A stretch of DNA of 64,000 nucleotides from Paguma larvata (taxonomy: Eukaryota; Chordata; Mammalia; Carnivora; Viverridae), in contig CM057835.1 in the NCBI GenBank assembly GCA_030068075.1, positions 71,935,895 through 71,999,894 of the forward strand. The letters run 5' to 3'. Shown here in pieces: positions 25,601 to 37,900 of the stretch. Numbering within the stretch: position 1 is the first letter of the stretch; each line of letters starts with the position of its first letter. The notes under the pieces were generated by a model. That model ran no database searches. It saw only the letters and a list, made by a program, of their open reading frames with translations, and was not told the DNA's origin. A program made the translations under genes and the position numbers.

Positions 25601-28600
25601 ACTTTTAAAACGGAAAATAAAAGGGGCGCCTGGGTGGCTCAGTCAGTTAAGCATCCAACTGCAGCTCAGGTCATGATCTCACAGTTCACGAGTTTGAGCC
25701 CCACGTCAAGCTCTGTGCTAACAGCTTGGAGCACAGAACCTGCTTCAGATTCTGTGCCTCCCTCTCTCTCTCTGCCCCTCCCCAGCTTGCCCTCTCTCTC
25801 TTCAAAAAATTAATAAATAAACAATAAAAAGAAAAGAAAGAATGAAAAAATAAAAGAAAAATGGCACAGGGCACCTGAGTGGCTCAGTTAGCTGAGCATC
25901 CAGCTCTTGATTTCAGCTCAGGTCAGGATCCCAGGGTTGTGGGATTGAGCTCCATGTCGGGCTCCTCTGAGCATAGAGCCTGCTTAAGATTCTCTCCCCC
26001 GCTCTCTTTCTCTCTCTCTCAGTCTCGAAAAGAAAAAACTAAACCTATGATACCTGATACGGTAGCCACTAGCCATAAGTGGCTACTGAAATCTTGAAAC
26101 GTAGCTGCTCCTGGCTGAGATGTGCTGCACATGCAAAATACACACCAGATTCTAAAGACTTAGCACAAAACAAGAATGCAAAATATTTCATAAATGATTG
26201 TTCTGTTGATTACATGTTACTTTAAGTGCTTTGTTTTTAATTATGGTAAGAAACACATAACATAAAATTCCCAGTTTAACCATTAAAAATTCTTTCCCCA
26301 GTTTATTTATTTATTTTCAGAGAGAGAAAAAGAGAGTGCGTGCAAGGGAGGGGCAGAGAGAGAATCCTAAGCAGGTCCAAGGTGGGGCTCAGTCTCATGA
26401 ACTGTGAGATCATGACCTGAGCTGAAATCAAGAACCAGATGCCTGGGTGCCTCAGTCGGTTAAGCCTCTGACTTCGGCTCAGGTCATGATCTCACAGTCT
26501 GTGGGTTCGAGCCCCATGTCAGGATCTGTGCTAATAGTTTGGACCCTGGAGTCTACTTCAAATTCTGTGTCTCCCTCTCTCTGCCCCTCAGGCCGCTCAT
26601 ACACTGTTCTCTCTCTCTCTCTCTCAAAAGCAAATAGACATTAAAAAAAAAACAACAACACAAAACAGAATCAGATGCTTAACTGACTGAGCTACGCAGG
26701 CTCCCCCAAACTTAACCATTTCTTAAGTGTACAATTCCGTGGCATTAAGCACATTCACACTGTCATACAACCATCACCACTAAGATAGTATAGGGAAAGC
26801 AAGAGGGACTTAACTCCTGTAAAAGCCACTGGTCTGAGATAAGGGTTTAAAGTTTCCAAAAGCTCAGGGGGCTCCTGGGCAGGCTCAGTCAGTTGAGTGT
26901 CCGACTCTCAGGTCATGATCTCACAGCTGGTGAGTTTCAGAGAGCTGGGCTCTGCGCTGACAGCACAGAGCCTGCTTGGGATTCTCTGTCTCCCTCTCTC
27001 TGCCCCTCCCCTGCGTGCATGCTCTCTCCCTCTCTCTCTCTCTCAAAAATTAATAAATAAACCTTAAAAAAAAGTTTCCATAAGCTTAAAGACAAATATC
27101 TCCTTCTGGGAAAGAGAACAAACAAGAGATAACAGCCATCGGGGAGTAACGGTTATTTGGGCAAATCAGAAGTAACAATTTAAACGTTGCTTGCACAAGT
27201 ATTTCCATTTACCAGGAGCCCTAAGGAATGTTGACCATGAAGAGAGGCATCCTGTGATTGTCTTGCGTCCACTAAAGAGTAACCATCACAAGATAATGAC
27301 CGTGGGACTGATGTTTCTCTGCTCCCGGCCCCTCACCCTTTGGAAAAGTGCCTTTATGAGCCGTACATGCTACAAGGCCGGGGTGTGGGGGGAGGGGAGC
27401 AACATTCCTCTTTCTTGTTGACTCCCTTGTGTACAAGCTATCTCTAATAAACTCCACCTGTTTTCTTTCTGCGTTCATTTTTATGACATTGAGACACTCA
27501 AGAACCTGGACTCAGGTGTCCGGTAGCACTCATTCATCGTCCCCAACTGAAACTCTGTCCCCAGTAAACCACATCCCTTTCCCTCCTCCCCCCACTTCAA
27601 ACCCCACCCCTGGTAGGCATCTTTCTACTTTCTCACCTTAATGAACCGAACTACTCTAGGGATTTCGTGTAAGTGGAATCATACAGGGGCTCCTGGCTGG
27701 CTCAGTCGGAGGAGCGCGTGACTCTTAATCTTGGGGTTGTGAGTTCTAGCCTCACATTGGATGTAGCGATTACTAAGAAAAATCAATAAACTTCAAAAAA
27801 AAGTGATAACAAATCTTTAAAAAGATAAAACAAGGGGCCCCTGGCTGGCTCAGTTGGTGGGGCGTGAAACTCTTGATCTCAAGGTTGTGAGTTCAAGCCC
27901 CATGGCGGGTGTAGAGATTACTTTAAATTTAAAATCTTAAAAAATAGGGGTGCCTGGGTGGCTCAGTCAGTTAAGCATCCGACTCTCGGTTTTGGCTTGA
28001 GCCATGATCTCATGATTTCGTGGGTTCGAGTCCCACATCAGGCTCTGTGCTGACAGTGCAGAACCTGCTTGGGATACTCTCTCTCTCCCTCTCTCTGCCT
28101 CTCCCCACCTCAAAATAAATAAATAAACTTAAAATGAAGGATATCTGAAACCAGAGATGAACTAAAACTAACTAAAGCTACAACCTAGCCCACCTCCTGA
28201 TTAGCTGGAAGAAATTAACCTCACACCATGGATGGCTGCCTGATGGAGAAAAGTGCAAAGTCTTTCTCGGGGCATTTCGTATGTACTTCTACCTCTGACT
28301 TCTTTCATTTATGTTTTTAATTTTTAAAATTTATTATTTATTTTTAAGAGATAGAGAGAGTGCGCATGTGCGCAAGCAGGGGAGAGAGGCAGAGGGAGAG
28401 AGAGAGAGAGAATCTTAAACAGGCTTCATGATGGCATGGAGCCCAAGGTGGGGCTTGATCCCACAACCCTGGGATCACGGCCTGAGCTGAAATCACGAGT
28501 CAGATGCGCAAGCAGTTGAGCCACTCAGGCGTCCTAATATCTAGCACACAATAATAAATTATAAGACATGCCAAAAAAGAAGAAAATGTGACCCATAATC

Positions 28601-31600
28601 AGGAGGATAAAAAATGACCAATAGAAACAGACCCACAGGGGACCAAAGTATTAAAATTAGCTGCCAAAGACTTTTAAGTAACAATTATAAACATGCTAAA
28701 GAATTTAGAAGAAAAGATGGACGAAATGGGTAAACAGATGGTGAATTTCAGCACAGAAATGGAAACTTAACAAAGAACCTAATGGGATTTCCAGAAGTGA
28801 AAAAAAAGTATCTTCAAGACTGTATTAGATGCGTTTCATAGCAACGTGGGCACAACAGTAGAAAGAATCAGTGGAGTCAAAGTCAGATCAGTAGAGACTA
28901 TCCAAATGGAAAAGAAGAATGCAATGGTGCCTTCGCCCCTTTGGGGCGATAGTCTCGCTGACCCCCCCACCCCAGGGCCTTACCTTATGCCACAGGACCC
29001 GGAGACAGTTTCTCCGCAGGGCCGTGTGTTGCCATGCCAGGTACTCGTCCACACGGGCGCAGGCCTGCGGATCCTGGGGGTACCAGTGGTCGGGGACTTT
29101 ATACTTGTGGGTCAGGTAGAGCAGGATGGCCACACTGCCGGGGAGGAAGGACACTGTGCTAGGGGCTTTACACAGAGTCCCTTCTTCAGTCTTCCTGACA
29201 GTGTGCCAAGGTACTCGCCTTCTTCTCCGGACAAGGAAGCCATGCTTAGAATAGTGAAGGGGCTTGGCCAGGGCACAGTTTCAAAAGAGCCGAGAGTCTT
29301 TCTGAGGCTAACACCTCAGCTCCTCCTTCCACCGGGCAAAAGCCCATAGCAGAGTATGCTGCCAAGTGTTCAGAGACAGTTTCTGACCAGAGAGCGTCCT
29401 GGAGGAGACACCATCAAAGCTGAGCCTTAAAGCAGCTTAGCTCTTTTTAGCCTGCGTCCATTCTCATCATCTGGCATCCAGGCTGGCCTCAGACAGCCTG
29501 ATTGCCCAAAAAAAGATGATTCTTTCTTGTCATCTCTGTTCTCCCTCAAGCACCCTGTAGCAGGACCACAGGACAGAACAGACAAGGCCCCCGGAGCTCC
29601 CTCCTGCCCTGGTTTATGCAGGCTACCACGGCGTTGTGACAGGGGTGGACCTAGAAGGCCCCCGAGTATGCATGAATTGTCTCTAAAATAAAGGGTTAGG
29701 ACAAGATGGTTCCAGTGAGGTCTGGTAACCATTACCTCTCGGTCAAGGTGAAGTCCCCGTCCTTCAAAGCAGGCACCTTCTTCAGGGGGTTCACCTGGGC
29801 AAAGGCATCGCTGAGGTGCTGGCCTGCAGAGAGGGCATCGTGCTGGGTGAGGGAGTTACCGCTGCGTCCTGCACGGCCTGTGCCCACTCCCTACTATGCC
29901 CAGGCCCCAAGTTCAGGGCTTTTCTCCAGCCCCCAGCTGTTCTCCTGCATGGCCTTGGCGAGGACGGCCACTTTGGGAGGAGCAAGAGACGGCTATGCCA
30001 AATGTTGCAAAATGAACCTAGTCAGCCCATGCCAAGTCTCTCTGTGCACAGTCTCCACCCACAGCCCCAAAGTGCAGGATATGACGCTTCAGTCGGGCCT
30101 TCATAGGCGCCCCGTCCACTGCCTTTGCACCATCCCCAGCCTCATAAGTTCATGTTCAGGGTGCCCCAAGCTTCCAGAGCAGGATGGCTCTTCACCCTAA
30201 TGGAGCTCTGACTTCCTACAGAGCCCCTTTCCCTATGGACTCTAAGGTGAGGTCACCAAACTCAGAGAAGTGGCCTTTTCCTGGTATCTGTTTACCTGCA
30301 AACAACTTCTACCAGCTCTCCTGTGTCCCCTTACCCACCCTGTCCTGGTCACTGGGGACACAGGGGCTGGCCCTGCCTTTAGGCTCCACTAGAGCTGGAA
30401 CAGTCACGTTTTTGTCCCCAAAAGGTGCAGCTTAGCGTCCTCGGGGACACTGGCCTCTGCTTGAGTGTATCTGGTGGTGCCTACTCCTTCAGACACAGCC
30501 AGAAAGAAGCTTCTGAAGAGCACTTAAGGTCATAGCCACCCTGCTCAACAGCCTTCGGTGGCTCCCCATTACCCTAGGAACAGGTGGAAGTTCCTCGAAG
30601 CTGTATACGATTGCCTTCACCCTCGAGCCTCAAACACACCACTGTCCTCCCATTTGCCTCCCTTGAGGCTGCTCCTTTGCCAGACACACCTATCCTCCTC
30701 TCCTAGTGAAACACACTGCTCTCTGCGCCTTTTGTTTAACCGCCTGGTTGGGATGTTCTCTTGTCCCCATGACTTCTCCCCTGTACTCTGCGGAGGTAAC
30801 CCCTGGGCAGGACAAGTGGGAAAAGCCCCAGAGGCTGGGAGAAGATGAGGATTCCGGCAGAGGGACAGGCCAGTGCGAAGGCACAAAAGCAGGCAAGGAC
30901 CCCACAGTGGTGGGGAAGCGGTGAGGAGGAGGGCTCAGCCAAGGAAAGTTACCCTACTCGCCCACCCAGCAAGACATGGGTTCTGCTTCTCTCTTATCCG
31001 CCAGCTGTGTCCTTGGAGCGTAGGAAGCCTGCCAGAGAAACAAATCCTCCTGCTAAGAGTGCAGGGATCACCAAGCTGCCGCAGCCTTCCAGGCAGTCTC
31101 CCCTCAGGCTCCCAGCACACCCCCAGGGGGAGCCCCTCCCAGCAGGAACAAGAGAGGCAGAGGACAAGGCAAAGCAGAAGGAGGAGGAAGGGACAGAGGG
31201 GGACCCCCAGTGCAGACTGGACCAAAGCAGAACCCTGGGACAGGACCGTTGCAGAATTTCAGCAGTTGGAGGCCACGAAGCCGGGACTCGGCTCCGCCCT
31301 GGTCTCTAGGCTCAGCCCTCCTCCTGCCCCCATCTCCTTCTGGAGGCCTTCTATCCCTATGTCCAGGTGTACCCTTTCTTTTTGCTCACGAGGTCTCCCT
31401 TTTTCCTCAAGTTCTCCACCCCTCTACTCGGCCTCCGCAGAGCCCCATCGCCTGTTCGGTGGGACGGAGCACTGTTTGGGGGATTACCCGCATCTCGGAT
31501 CTCCCTGGCAGCTCACCTTTTTCGGCGATGGCCCCAACAAGGAGTGCTTTGAAGCAATATTTGGCCTCCCCGTTCCTCCCCGATCTCTCGGTTCCCAAAC

Positions 31601-31728
31601 CCGAGCCTCAGCCCACCTTTGAGCAGCTCCACTGTGCGCATCTCGAAAGGAATGCGGTTCTTCTTGGCAAAGATGTAGACGGCGCGACAGGGCTGGGACA
31701 GCAGGTCCAAGTAGAGCTCCAGGCCCAT
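22607..31728 (-). CDS. GSTT1: Glutathione S-transferase theta-1 (GSTT1), complete, 5 exons
   Basis: The exons are 31728-31617 (112 nt), 29823-29736 (88), 29134-28984 (151), 23163-22987 (177) and 22801-22607 (195). They give 240 aa with all introns GT-AG. GSTT1 conjugates glutathione to small halogenated and epoxide substrates in the cytosol. Ser11 (LDLLSQPC), His40, Lys53, Glu66 and Ser67 of the glutathione site are present. Arg107 and Trp115 are also present. Exons 4-5 ([41 protein letters not shown]) identify it as the GSTT1 orthologue. Residue 234 is Arg, as in rodents, where humans have Trp. Exon 5 opens with Leu (CTT) where the other four theta genes here have Pro. Intron 3 has grown to 5.8 kb through repeat insertions. 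No break is seen. Confidence 0.95.
24366..24660 (-). mobile_element. SINEC element plus old short-SINE fragment, GSTT1 intron 3
   Basis: Bases 24366-24571 are a complete reverse element. Bases 24590-24660 hold the complement of a diverged tRNA-Lys head ending CTGAGCCAGCCAGCTGCTCC. Confidence 0.82.
25043..25458 (-). mobile_element. Two adjacent reverse SINEC elements, GSTT1 intron 3
   Basis: Bases 25043-25269 are close to consensus. Bases 25270-25458 are older and have lost part of the head. Confidence 0.87.
25623..26040 (+). mobile_element. Two forward SINEC elements, GSTT1 intron 3
   Basis: Bases 25623-25845 and 25867-26040, separated by an A-rich spacer. Confidence 0.86.
26295..26707 (-). 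mobile_element. Reverse SINEC split by a forward SINEC
   Basis: The older reverse element occupies 26295-26437 and 26668-26707. A forward element at about 26438-26660 interrupts it. The junction copies AGAACCAGATG and AGAATCAGATG mark the target duplication. Confidence 0.83.
26868..27075 (+). mobile_element. SINEC element, GSTT1 intron 3
   Basis: Flanked by AAAGTTTCCAAAAGCT and AAAGTTTCCATAAGCT, its target duplication with one mismatch. Confidence 0.87.
27687..28140 (+). mobile_element. Two short tRNA-Lys SINEs then a SINEC element
   Basis: Bases 27687-27800 and 27834-27945 are short-subtype copies with the tRNA-like body followed by the GTAGCGATTAC/GTAGAGATTAC motif. Bases 27947-28140 are a long-subtype copy. 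Confidence 0.84.
28320..28535 (-). mobile_element. SINEC element, reverse
   Basis: Ends with the head complement GAGCCACTCAGGCGTCCT. Contains a GA-rich tract. Confidence 0.84.
28541..28920 (+). mobile_element. Old L1 5'-region/ORF1-like fragment
   Basis: A-rich sequence including a segment like AGAAAGAATCAGTGGA resembles the ORF1 region of ancient L1s. It ends about 60 bp from GSTT1 exon 3. Confidence 0.5.
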
Positions 31729-31960
31729 GGCGGAGCGGAAAGACCAGGCTCGCGACCCCAGGCACTCTGCACACCCAGAGCTGCCGGGGGAACTCACAAG
31801 GTCTTCGCGGCCACGCCCCCCCGGCCGCGGCTCCCCATTGGGCAGCTCCGGGCACCCAGGCACTTTGGTCCAATGGCTGCGCGGCCATGGGGCCTGCCTG
31901 ACCGGCTGGGAACAGTAGCTCACCGCCCAGCAGGCCGGGTGGTGACGCGACGGTCGCCCC
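31729..31960 (-). promoter_or_regulatory. GSTT1: GSTT1 promoter with paired CCAAT boxes
   Basis: CpG-rich sequence with ATTGG (31837-31841) and CCAAT (31870-31874). It shares the order CCCATTGG, AGCTCCGG, ACTTTGG, CCAAT with the GSTT3 promoter. Confidence 0.6.
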
Positions 31961-32115
31961 ACGGAGGGTCCTTTGTGACTATCTTATTTCACTTACCGTA
32001 GTGTCTTCAAGGTTCTTCCGTGCTGTTGTGCGTGTCAGAGTTTCCTATCATTCCCATTTTAGAGATGTCGAAATTGAGGCAGGGAGTGATTAAGGACCCA
32101 GAAGGTCTGGCTCCG

Positions 32116-32169
32116 GAGTCCAAGTTCTCAGCCCCACACTCGGAGTCCAAGTTCTCAGCCCCACACTCC
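32116..32169. repeat. Two-copy 27-bp tandem duplication
   Basis: The unit beginning GAGTCCAAGTTCTCAGCCCC occurs at 32116-32142 and again at 32143-32169, differing only in the last base. It lies upstream of GSTT1, next to a possible MIR core (ATTTTAGAGATGTCGAAATTG). Confidence 0.88.
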
Positions 32170-32329
32170 AGAGATCGTGATACTAGCAAATGGCACAGCC
32201 TCAGGGTTTCTGTTGAGCATTTTGCGGTAACTCACTCCGCTCAGATTGTACTCTCTGTACTTGGTCTTCCTGCTCCTGCCAGCACAGGTGCCTCACATTC
32301 CCGGACTGTTCCTTCCCTCTTTAAAATCA

Positions 32330-33115
32330 TAGGGAGAGATCCAGCAATCCACTTCTGGGCGTATATTCAAATGAAATGGGAACGGGCTACGAAAGAGATA
32401 TTTGCCCGCCCATGTTGATTGCAGCATTAGTGGGTGACGGGCATTGAAGAGGGCACCTGTTGGGATGAACACTGGGTGTTATCTGGAAACCAATTTGAAA
32501 ATAAATTATTTAAATGATTTGCAGCATTATTCACAACAGCCAAGGTGCGGAAACAACTAAGTGTCCATCAAGGGATGGATAGATAAAGGACATGTGTACA
32601 TACACGATGGAATAGTATTCAGCCTGGAGAAAGAAGGAAATCCTGCCATTTGTGACAATCTGAATGGACCTCGAGGGCATTATGCTGAGTGAGGTAAGTC
32701 AGACAGAGAAAGAAGACGAACAAGGTACAACCACATTTCTATGCAAAATCTAAAAGAAGCCAAACTCACAGAAACAAAGTAGAATAGTGGTTATCAGGGA
32801 CTGAGGGTGGGAAACTGGAAAGATGTGTAAGGGAACACACTTGCAACTGGGAGAGAAAGAAGTTGTGGAGATATATCACAACATAATGACTATTAGTCAA
32901 CAACATTAGTTGTCAACAATATAGTCAACAACTGTATTACAATTTCAAAGTCGCTGCAAGACCATATCTTAATTGTTCTCCCCACAAAAAAAGAAATGAT
33001 AATTAGGTTACATAATAGAGGTGTTAGCTCGTATTACAGTAAATGTATCAAATCCAAATGTTGCACGCCTTAAACTTCCACAGTGTTATACGTCAATTAT
33101 ATCTCAATGAGAAAT
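32330..33115 (+). mobile_element. Old L1 3' end with a younger L1 3' fragment inside
   Basis: The old element carries the late ORF2 and 3' UTR. At 32430-32520 a carnivore L1 3' end (GGGTGACGGGCATTGAAGAG) is inserted, flanked by GCAGCATTA at 32421-32429 and 32521-32529. Confidence 0.72.
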
Positions 33116-33118
33116 ATA

Positions 33119-33161
33119 TAGGTAGGTAGGTAGGTAGATAGATAGATAGATAGATAGATAA
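33119..33161. repeat. GGTA/GATA tetranucleotide microsatellite
   Basis: About five TAGG units followed by six to seven TAGA units, at the 3' tail of the L1. Confidence 0.92.
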
Positions 33162-33429
33162 AATGATGGGGAGACTACAGCCCTACAGGGCCCTAGCAAG
33201 TCACCGCCCCTAGACACACCTGCTGAGCCTTGAGTGCAGGCCTGTTTCCTGCTACCCAGGAATCCCCTGGAGGCTGCCACCCGGCTTGTCAAGTGGTGTC
33301 AGTGTCACCTCCTAAAACAAGTCCAACTGAAAAAGTCACCTGCAGGAGCATAAGGTTTTCTACATTGTAAGGAAGATTTCTGCAAAGAAGGGAAATGTTG
33401 GTAATAATGATTTTTAACAGAGGAAAAAA

Positions 33430-34172
33430 AGGTGGGGGTTTTTTTATTTTTCTTTTTTTCTTTAGAGAGAGAAAGAGAGCATGTACCAGTTGGGGAGAGG
33501 AGCAGAGGGAGAGAGAGAGAGAGAGAGAGAGAGAATCTTAAGCAGGCTTCACGCTCAGTGCGAAGCCTGACATGGGCTCGATCGCACAACCCTGGAATCA
33601 TGACCTGAGCCGAAATCAAGAGTCGGATGCTTAACTGACTGAGTCACCCCTAACTGAAAAAAAAAATTTAAGGAAGGATGAGAACTTCAGATTTCAGATG
33701 TTGAAGTTTGAAAAAGGAGCTAGACACTCAGATGCGGCAACAGTTAGTGACCCAACGCTTGCTTTCCGCTGACCCCAGTCAGCACCCCCAGAGGAGCTGG
33801 GCAGGATCCTGTCTAGGGCTCAGCCTCAATCTTGAAGTTTCAAAACCTACTTTGGTCCGTGTTCAGGATTAATCCTTTTCCTTGGGTCTGACTCACATAA
33901 CCCAACTCACAAGAGACTGATGGATTCATTATTCTATAGAAAAAGAGATAAAGGCTATTTATTTATGTTTTATTCATTTTTGAGAGAGAGAGAGAGAGAG
34001 AGAATGAGTGGGGGAGAGGCAGAGAGAGAGAGGGAGAGAAAGAATCCCAAGCAGGCTCCTCCAGTGAGGAATCCGATGTGGGGCTCAGTCTCACGAACCA
34101 TGAGCTCATGACCCAAGACGAAATCAAGAATTGAAAGCTTAACTGACTGAGGCACCCAGGCGCCTCTCCTTC
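33430..34172 (-). mobile_element. Two reverse SINEC elements
   Basis: Bases 33430-33650 and 33960-34172, both with long GA tracts. The sequence between them has no gene signal. Confidence 0.83.
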
Positions 34173-34175
34173 TCT

Positions 34176-34718
34176 TATTTTCTAATTTTGCTCCATTGTG
34201 TTCCCAAGAACGTGTATGATATGACTTCAATCTGTTGAAATTCATCGAGATTTATTTTGTGACCTGACATACGGTCTATCCTGGAGAATACTCCATGTGT
34301 ACTTGAGAAGAATGTGTATTCTGGGGCACCTGGCTGGCTCAGTTGGAAAAGCACGCAACTCTTGATCTGGAGGTCATGAGTTTGAGCCCACAATAGGTGT
34401 AGAGATTACTAAAAAAAATTTAATTAATTAATTAAGAAAGAAGAATGTGGGTTCTGTGGTCGTCGATGGAGTGTTCTGCAAATATACCGGGTCGGCCCGT
34501 TGGTTCATAGCATCATTCAAGTCCTCTATTTCCGTGGTGATCTTCTGTTTTATCCATTATTGAAAGTATTGAAGTCATCAACTATTACTGACAATTTATT
34601 TTTTCAGTTATATTAAATCCAGTTGATTTGGGGGCACGTTGGGCATAGAGCTTGAACTCAAACCCTGAGACCAGGAGTCGCATGCTCTACCAACTAACTC
34701 AGCCAGCAGGGCACCCTT
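34176..34718 (-). mobile_element. L1 ORF2 fragment (reverse) with short SINE inside and another after it
   Basis: L1 complement at 34176-34322 and 34433-34627 is split by a forward short SINE (34323-34432) with the duplication AGAATGTGTATTCTG/AGAATGTGGGTTCTG. A reverse short SINE follows at 34628-34718. Confidence 0.75.
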
Positions 34719-34852
34719 AATCATATTTAACTTTAGTTTTTAAACTCTTTTTGGAACCTGGGAGGACCCTTGACCACCACCTTCTCCCACACCAGAACCT
34801 GTGCTCACAACAATTGTCCCAGGCCCGGCAGCCATGGTGGTTGTTACAGTAC

Positions 34853-34858
34853 TTTATT
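34853..34858 (-). terminator. GSTT4: GSTT4 polyadenylation signal AATAAA
   Basis: AATAAA on the minus strand, about 100 nt beyond the GSTT4 stop codon. Confidence 0.75.
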
Positions 34859-34954
34859 AGGCCAAGAAATGGAGTTGTTTTCAACATCTCTCCCTAAGGA
34901 AAGAAGCTCAACTCAAAGGGTTGAGCCCGCCAGGCCCTGCAGGAGGGGCTGCTT

Positions 34955-37900
34955 CTACTTGAACTTCTGCAGCAACTCGCAGATCCTTTCCTTGACCATT
35001 GGGTCCAATGTAGAACAGTCCCACTCGGCCAACTTCATCAGCCGATCATGGGCCTCCCAGAAGAGGCTAGAGCCAATGGCCAGCTCCACCCTCATGCGCC
35101 ACTCAGCTATCTTGGAGCTATTGAGGAAGACGTTAAAGTTGCCTCCCATGGGCTGTAGGTAGACAAAGAGGAAGGAAAGGTCAGCCAGGAGACCAGCCCT
35201 ACCTAGGTCCCCTCCTACAGCTTCAGGGTCTCTCCCTATCTGCATCTGCAAAGAGTGAATCTGCGACCCATCCCACTCCCTATAGACATAGGGTGGGAGT
35301 CGGAAGTTCAGAATTTCCAGGGTTCTTGGTCCCCGGTCTTGCTCTGAGGTTCCCGAATCCCTCTCTGAGGTGACACCTGGCCCAGACGGCTCCCACTTTT
35401 TAGTGTGAAACTTCCCGTGGGTCTTGCCTTCTACCAGGGAAATCCCTTATTCTCAGATGAGGGTAGGAAGAATTCAGTTCTCCTTCCTCCACATTGGACC
35501 TTCCTCTGTGATCAGGCGCAGGGCCTGGAACGGGAGACCCAGCAGGTAGTCTAAGAAACGTGCATGCAAGAAGCTTGGGGGCTCCAAAATGCGGTGGGGT
35601 GGGTGAAATGTAAGGGGGAGGGTTTGAATGTAGGGGACTACACCACCTGGGACAGAAAAGCTGAAATGGTTTTCCCTGGTGCTGATCTGCACTGCACACT
35701 CACCATGGACTAAAGCAGACACTTTGCATACCTGGCCAGAGACTACACTGCCTCTCAAGATATTGGCCTGGGGCCCCTGCATGCCAGCGAGGTCAGAACT
35801 GGCCACCCTCCCCTGCATGTAGAAACCGCATAAATGTCCCATACCCAGGTGGGCCCCCAAAAGCACCATGGATGCTCCTCAGACCTTGAACCAAGGAGCT
35901 TCCTTATATAGCTATATGTCTGGTGATCTAGGAAAGAGGCATTCATCCCGGACACTTTGGAGGCCTCTGGACACTTCCTGGGGAGTCTGGCAGGAGGTGG
36001 AGGCATCCAGGATCCCAGATGACTAACTGAGAAATGTTGTGTTCTTCTCCCTGTCCCCGGCCTGCCCTCCAGCTCCTGCCCATGCTGAAAAAGCGTTGCG
36101 AAGCATGGATAATCGTGATCCTCCTTGGTCCAAACTCTCCTGTGCTTCCTGCTACCCCTGGGTCAGGTCTAAGCACCTGGCTCCCAGAGTCCCCCCCCCG
36201 TCTCTCCCGTCAGCATCCTCTATCCTCGAGCTATGGCCCCAGTGGTCACAGAGGAGTCCTACCTCTGCCCAGGCTGTGTCCCCCACCCGGACCCTACTTC
36301 ACACCTGCATCATCTCCACCAGGGCCACCACGTCAGCCAGCGAGATGTTGTCCCCGGTGATGAACATCTTGTCCTGCAGAAACTTCTCCTCAAAGAGCTG
36401 CATGCTGCTCTTCACCTCTGCCAGCATCTGCTCTGCCTTCTCCGCCGGAACCTCCTCACCGGTGATCATTGGGATCAGCATCTGGCCAGGGTGGGGGAGA
36501 GGAGGGAAGAGGAAGCCACACCCTAGTCCCATCTGACCGTCCAGTCGTCAGCATCCTTATCTGCTAGCGAGGTGATGGGCAGAACCAAGGATGTAAAGTA
36601 GGTTCACCTCTTTTAGTGGTTCTGGTTGGTAGAAGCTACCTGGGGCCATTGTTCAGGAGGATTTTGAGATCCCAGCAGGATGGAATCCTGTGATTGATTA
36701 GTGATGTCTGTCACAGGCATGAGATAAGAGGTAAGGGTACATACATATACAGTGGCCGGTGGTCATCTTCAAATGTGGTGGTCTCTCTGGGCCCTTCGAC
36801 TGTGATGTTTTCTAGCTCAGAATGAAATTTCTTCAATCCTATCCTGGCTTGAGTAATATCAACCCCTCCTGGGTACCCTTCCCCTTGCCTTTATGAGGCT
36901 TTTTCATACCCAATGGCTCATCCACAGTCCCATCCGCTCTGTAAGGCAGGCAGGAGAGGGGGCTAAGGAAATGAGGCTCAGGAAGGGAGGGAGACTTGCC
37001 TGACCTCGCCGGTGGTCAGTCCTCGCCTTGACCCCACTCACCTTGATCCAGAGGATCTTGCTCATGGGCATCTGAATAGCAGTGTGCTGCCAGGCCATGA
37101 ACTCATCCACGCGGGCACGTGTGTGCAGGTCTGGTGGGTACCAGTGTGAGGGTGTGCTGTACTTGCGGCACAGGTAGAAAAGGATGGCCACGCTGCAGAG
37201 AGGCAAAGTCGGGGGCACTGCTCTTGCCTTCCCCAACATTGCTACCCCCACCACCCCAGTGAGGTTGGGGCTCAGCGTGGGGCCTCCAGCCACAGGCAGG
37301 CTCTAGGCACTGACGTTCTTCTGGGGGAAGGATGACCCCAAAGGGTACCAGGAAAATCAGTCAGTCTGCCAGTCAGCGAGTGCCCAGAGGGAGACCAGCA
37401 GGGTGAATGGAATCTGATGGATGGCACCAGGAAGGGCGGGCTAGACGGAAAACATGGGCGGGAATTCAGGGGTAAGAGGCAGCCACACTCTGTCTCTCTC
37501 TCTCTCTCTCTCTCAAAAATAAATATACATTAAAAAAACTTTTTTTAAAAGAGGGGCGAATGGGTGGCTCAGTCGGTTGAGCATCTGACTTCCACCCAGG
37601 TCATGATCTCATAATTCGTGAGTTCAAGCCCCCGGATCCCACCTGACAGTGCAAAGCCAGCTTTGGATCCTCTATACACCCCCTTTCCTGCCCCTTCCCT
37701 GCTTGTGCTCTCTCTCAAAAATAAATAAACATTAAAAATATATATATTTAAATAAACAAAAGAGGCACCTGGGTGACCCAGTCGGTTAAACGACTGACTT
37801 CAACTCAGATCATGATCTCACAGTTTGTGGGTTCAAGCCCCATATTGGGCTCTATGCTGACAGCTCAGGGCCCGGAACCTGCTTCAGATTCTGTGTCTCC

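Larger units (their letters stand above)
26220..27686 (-). mobile_element. Old L1 3' UTR in reverse, with LTR-like insert
   Basis: L1 3' UTR complement is recognisable at 26220-26294, 26709-26790 (GTACAATTCCGTGGCATTAA) and 27545-27686 (AAGTGGAATCATACA). Between about 26795 and 27540 lies unrelated DNA with AATAAA at 27446-27451 on the plus strand, which may be an LTR. I could not fix its ends. Confidence 0.5.

Noticed and set aside
31210..32001. Plus-strand 263-codon open frame
   Set aside because: Antisense across GSTT1 exon 1 and its CpG island; no family match.
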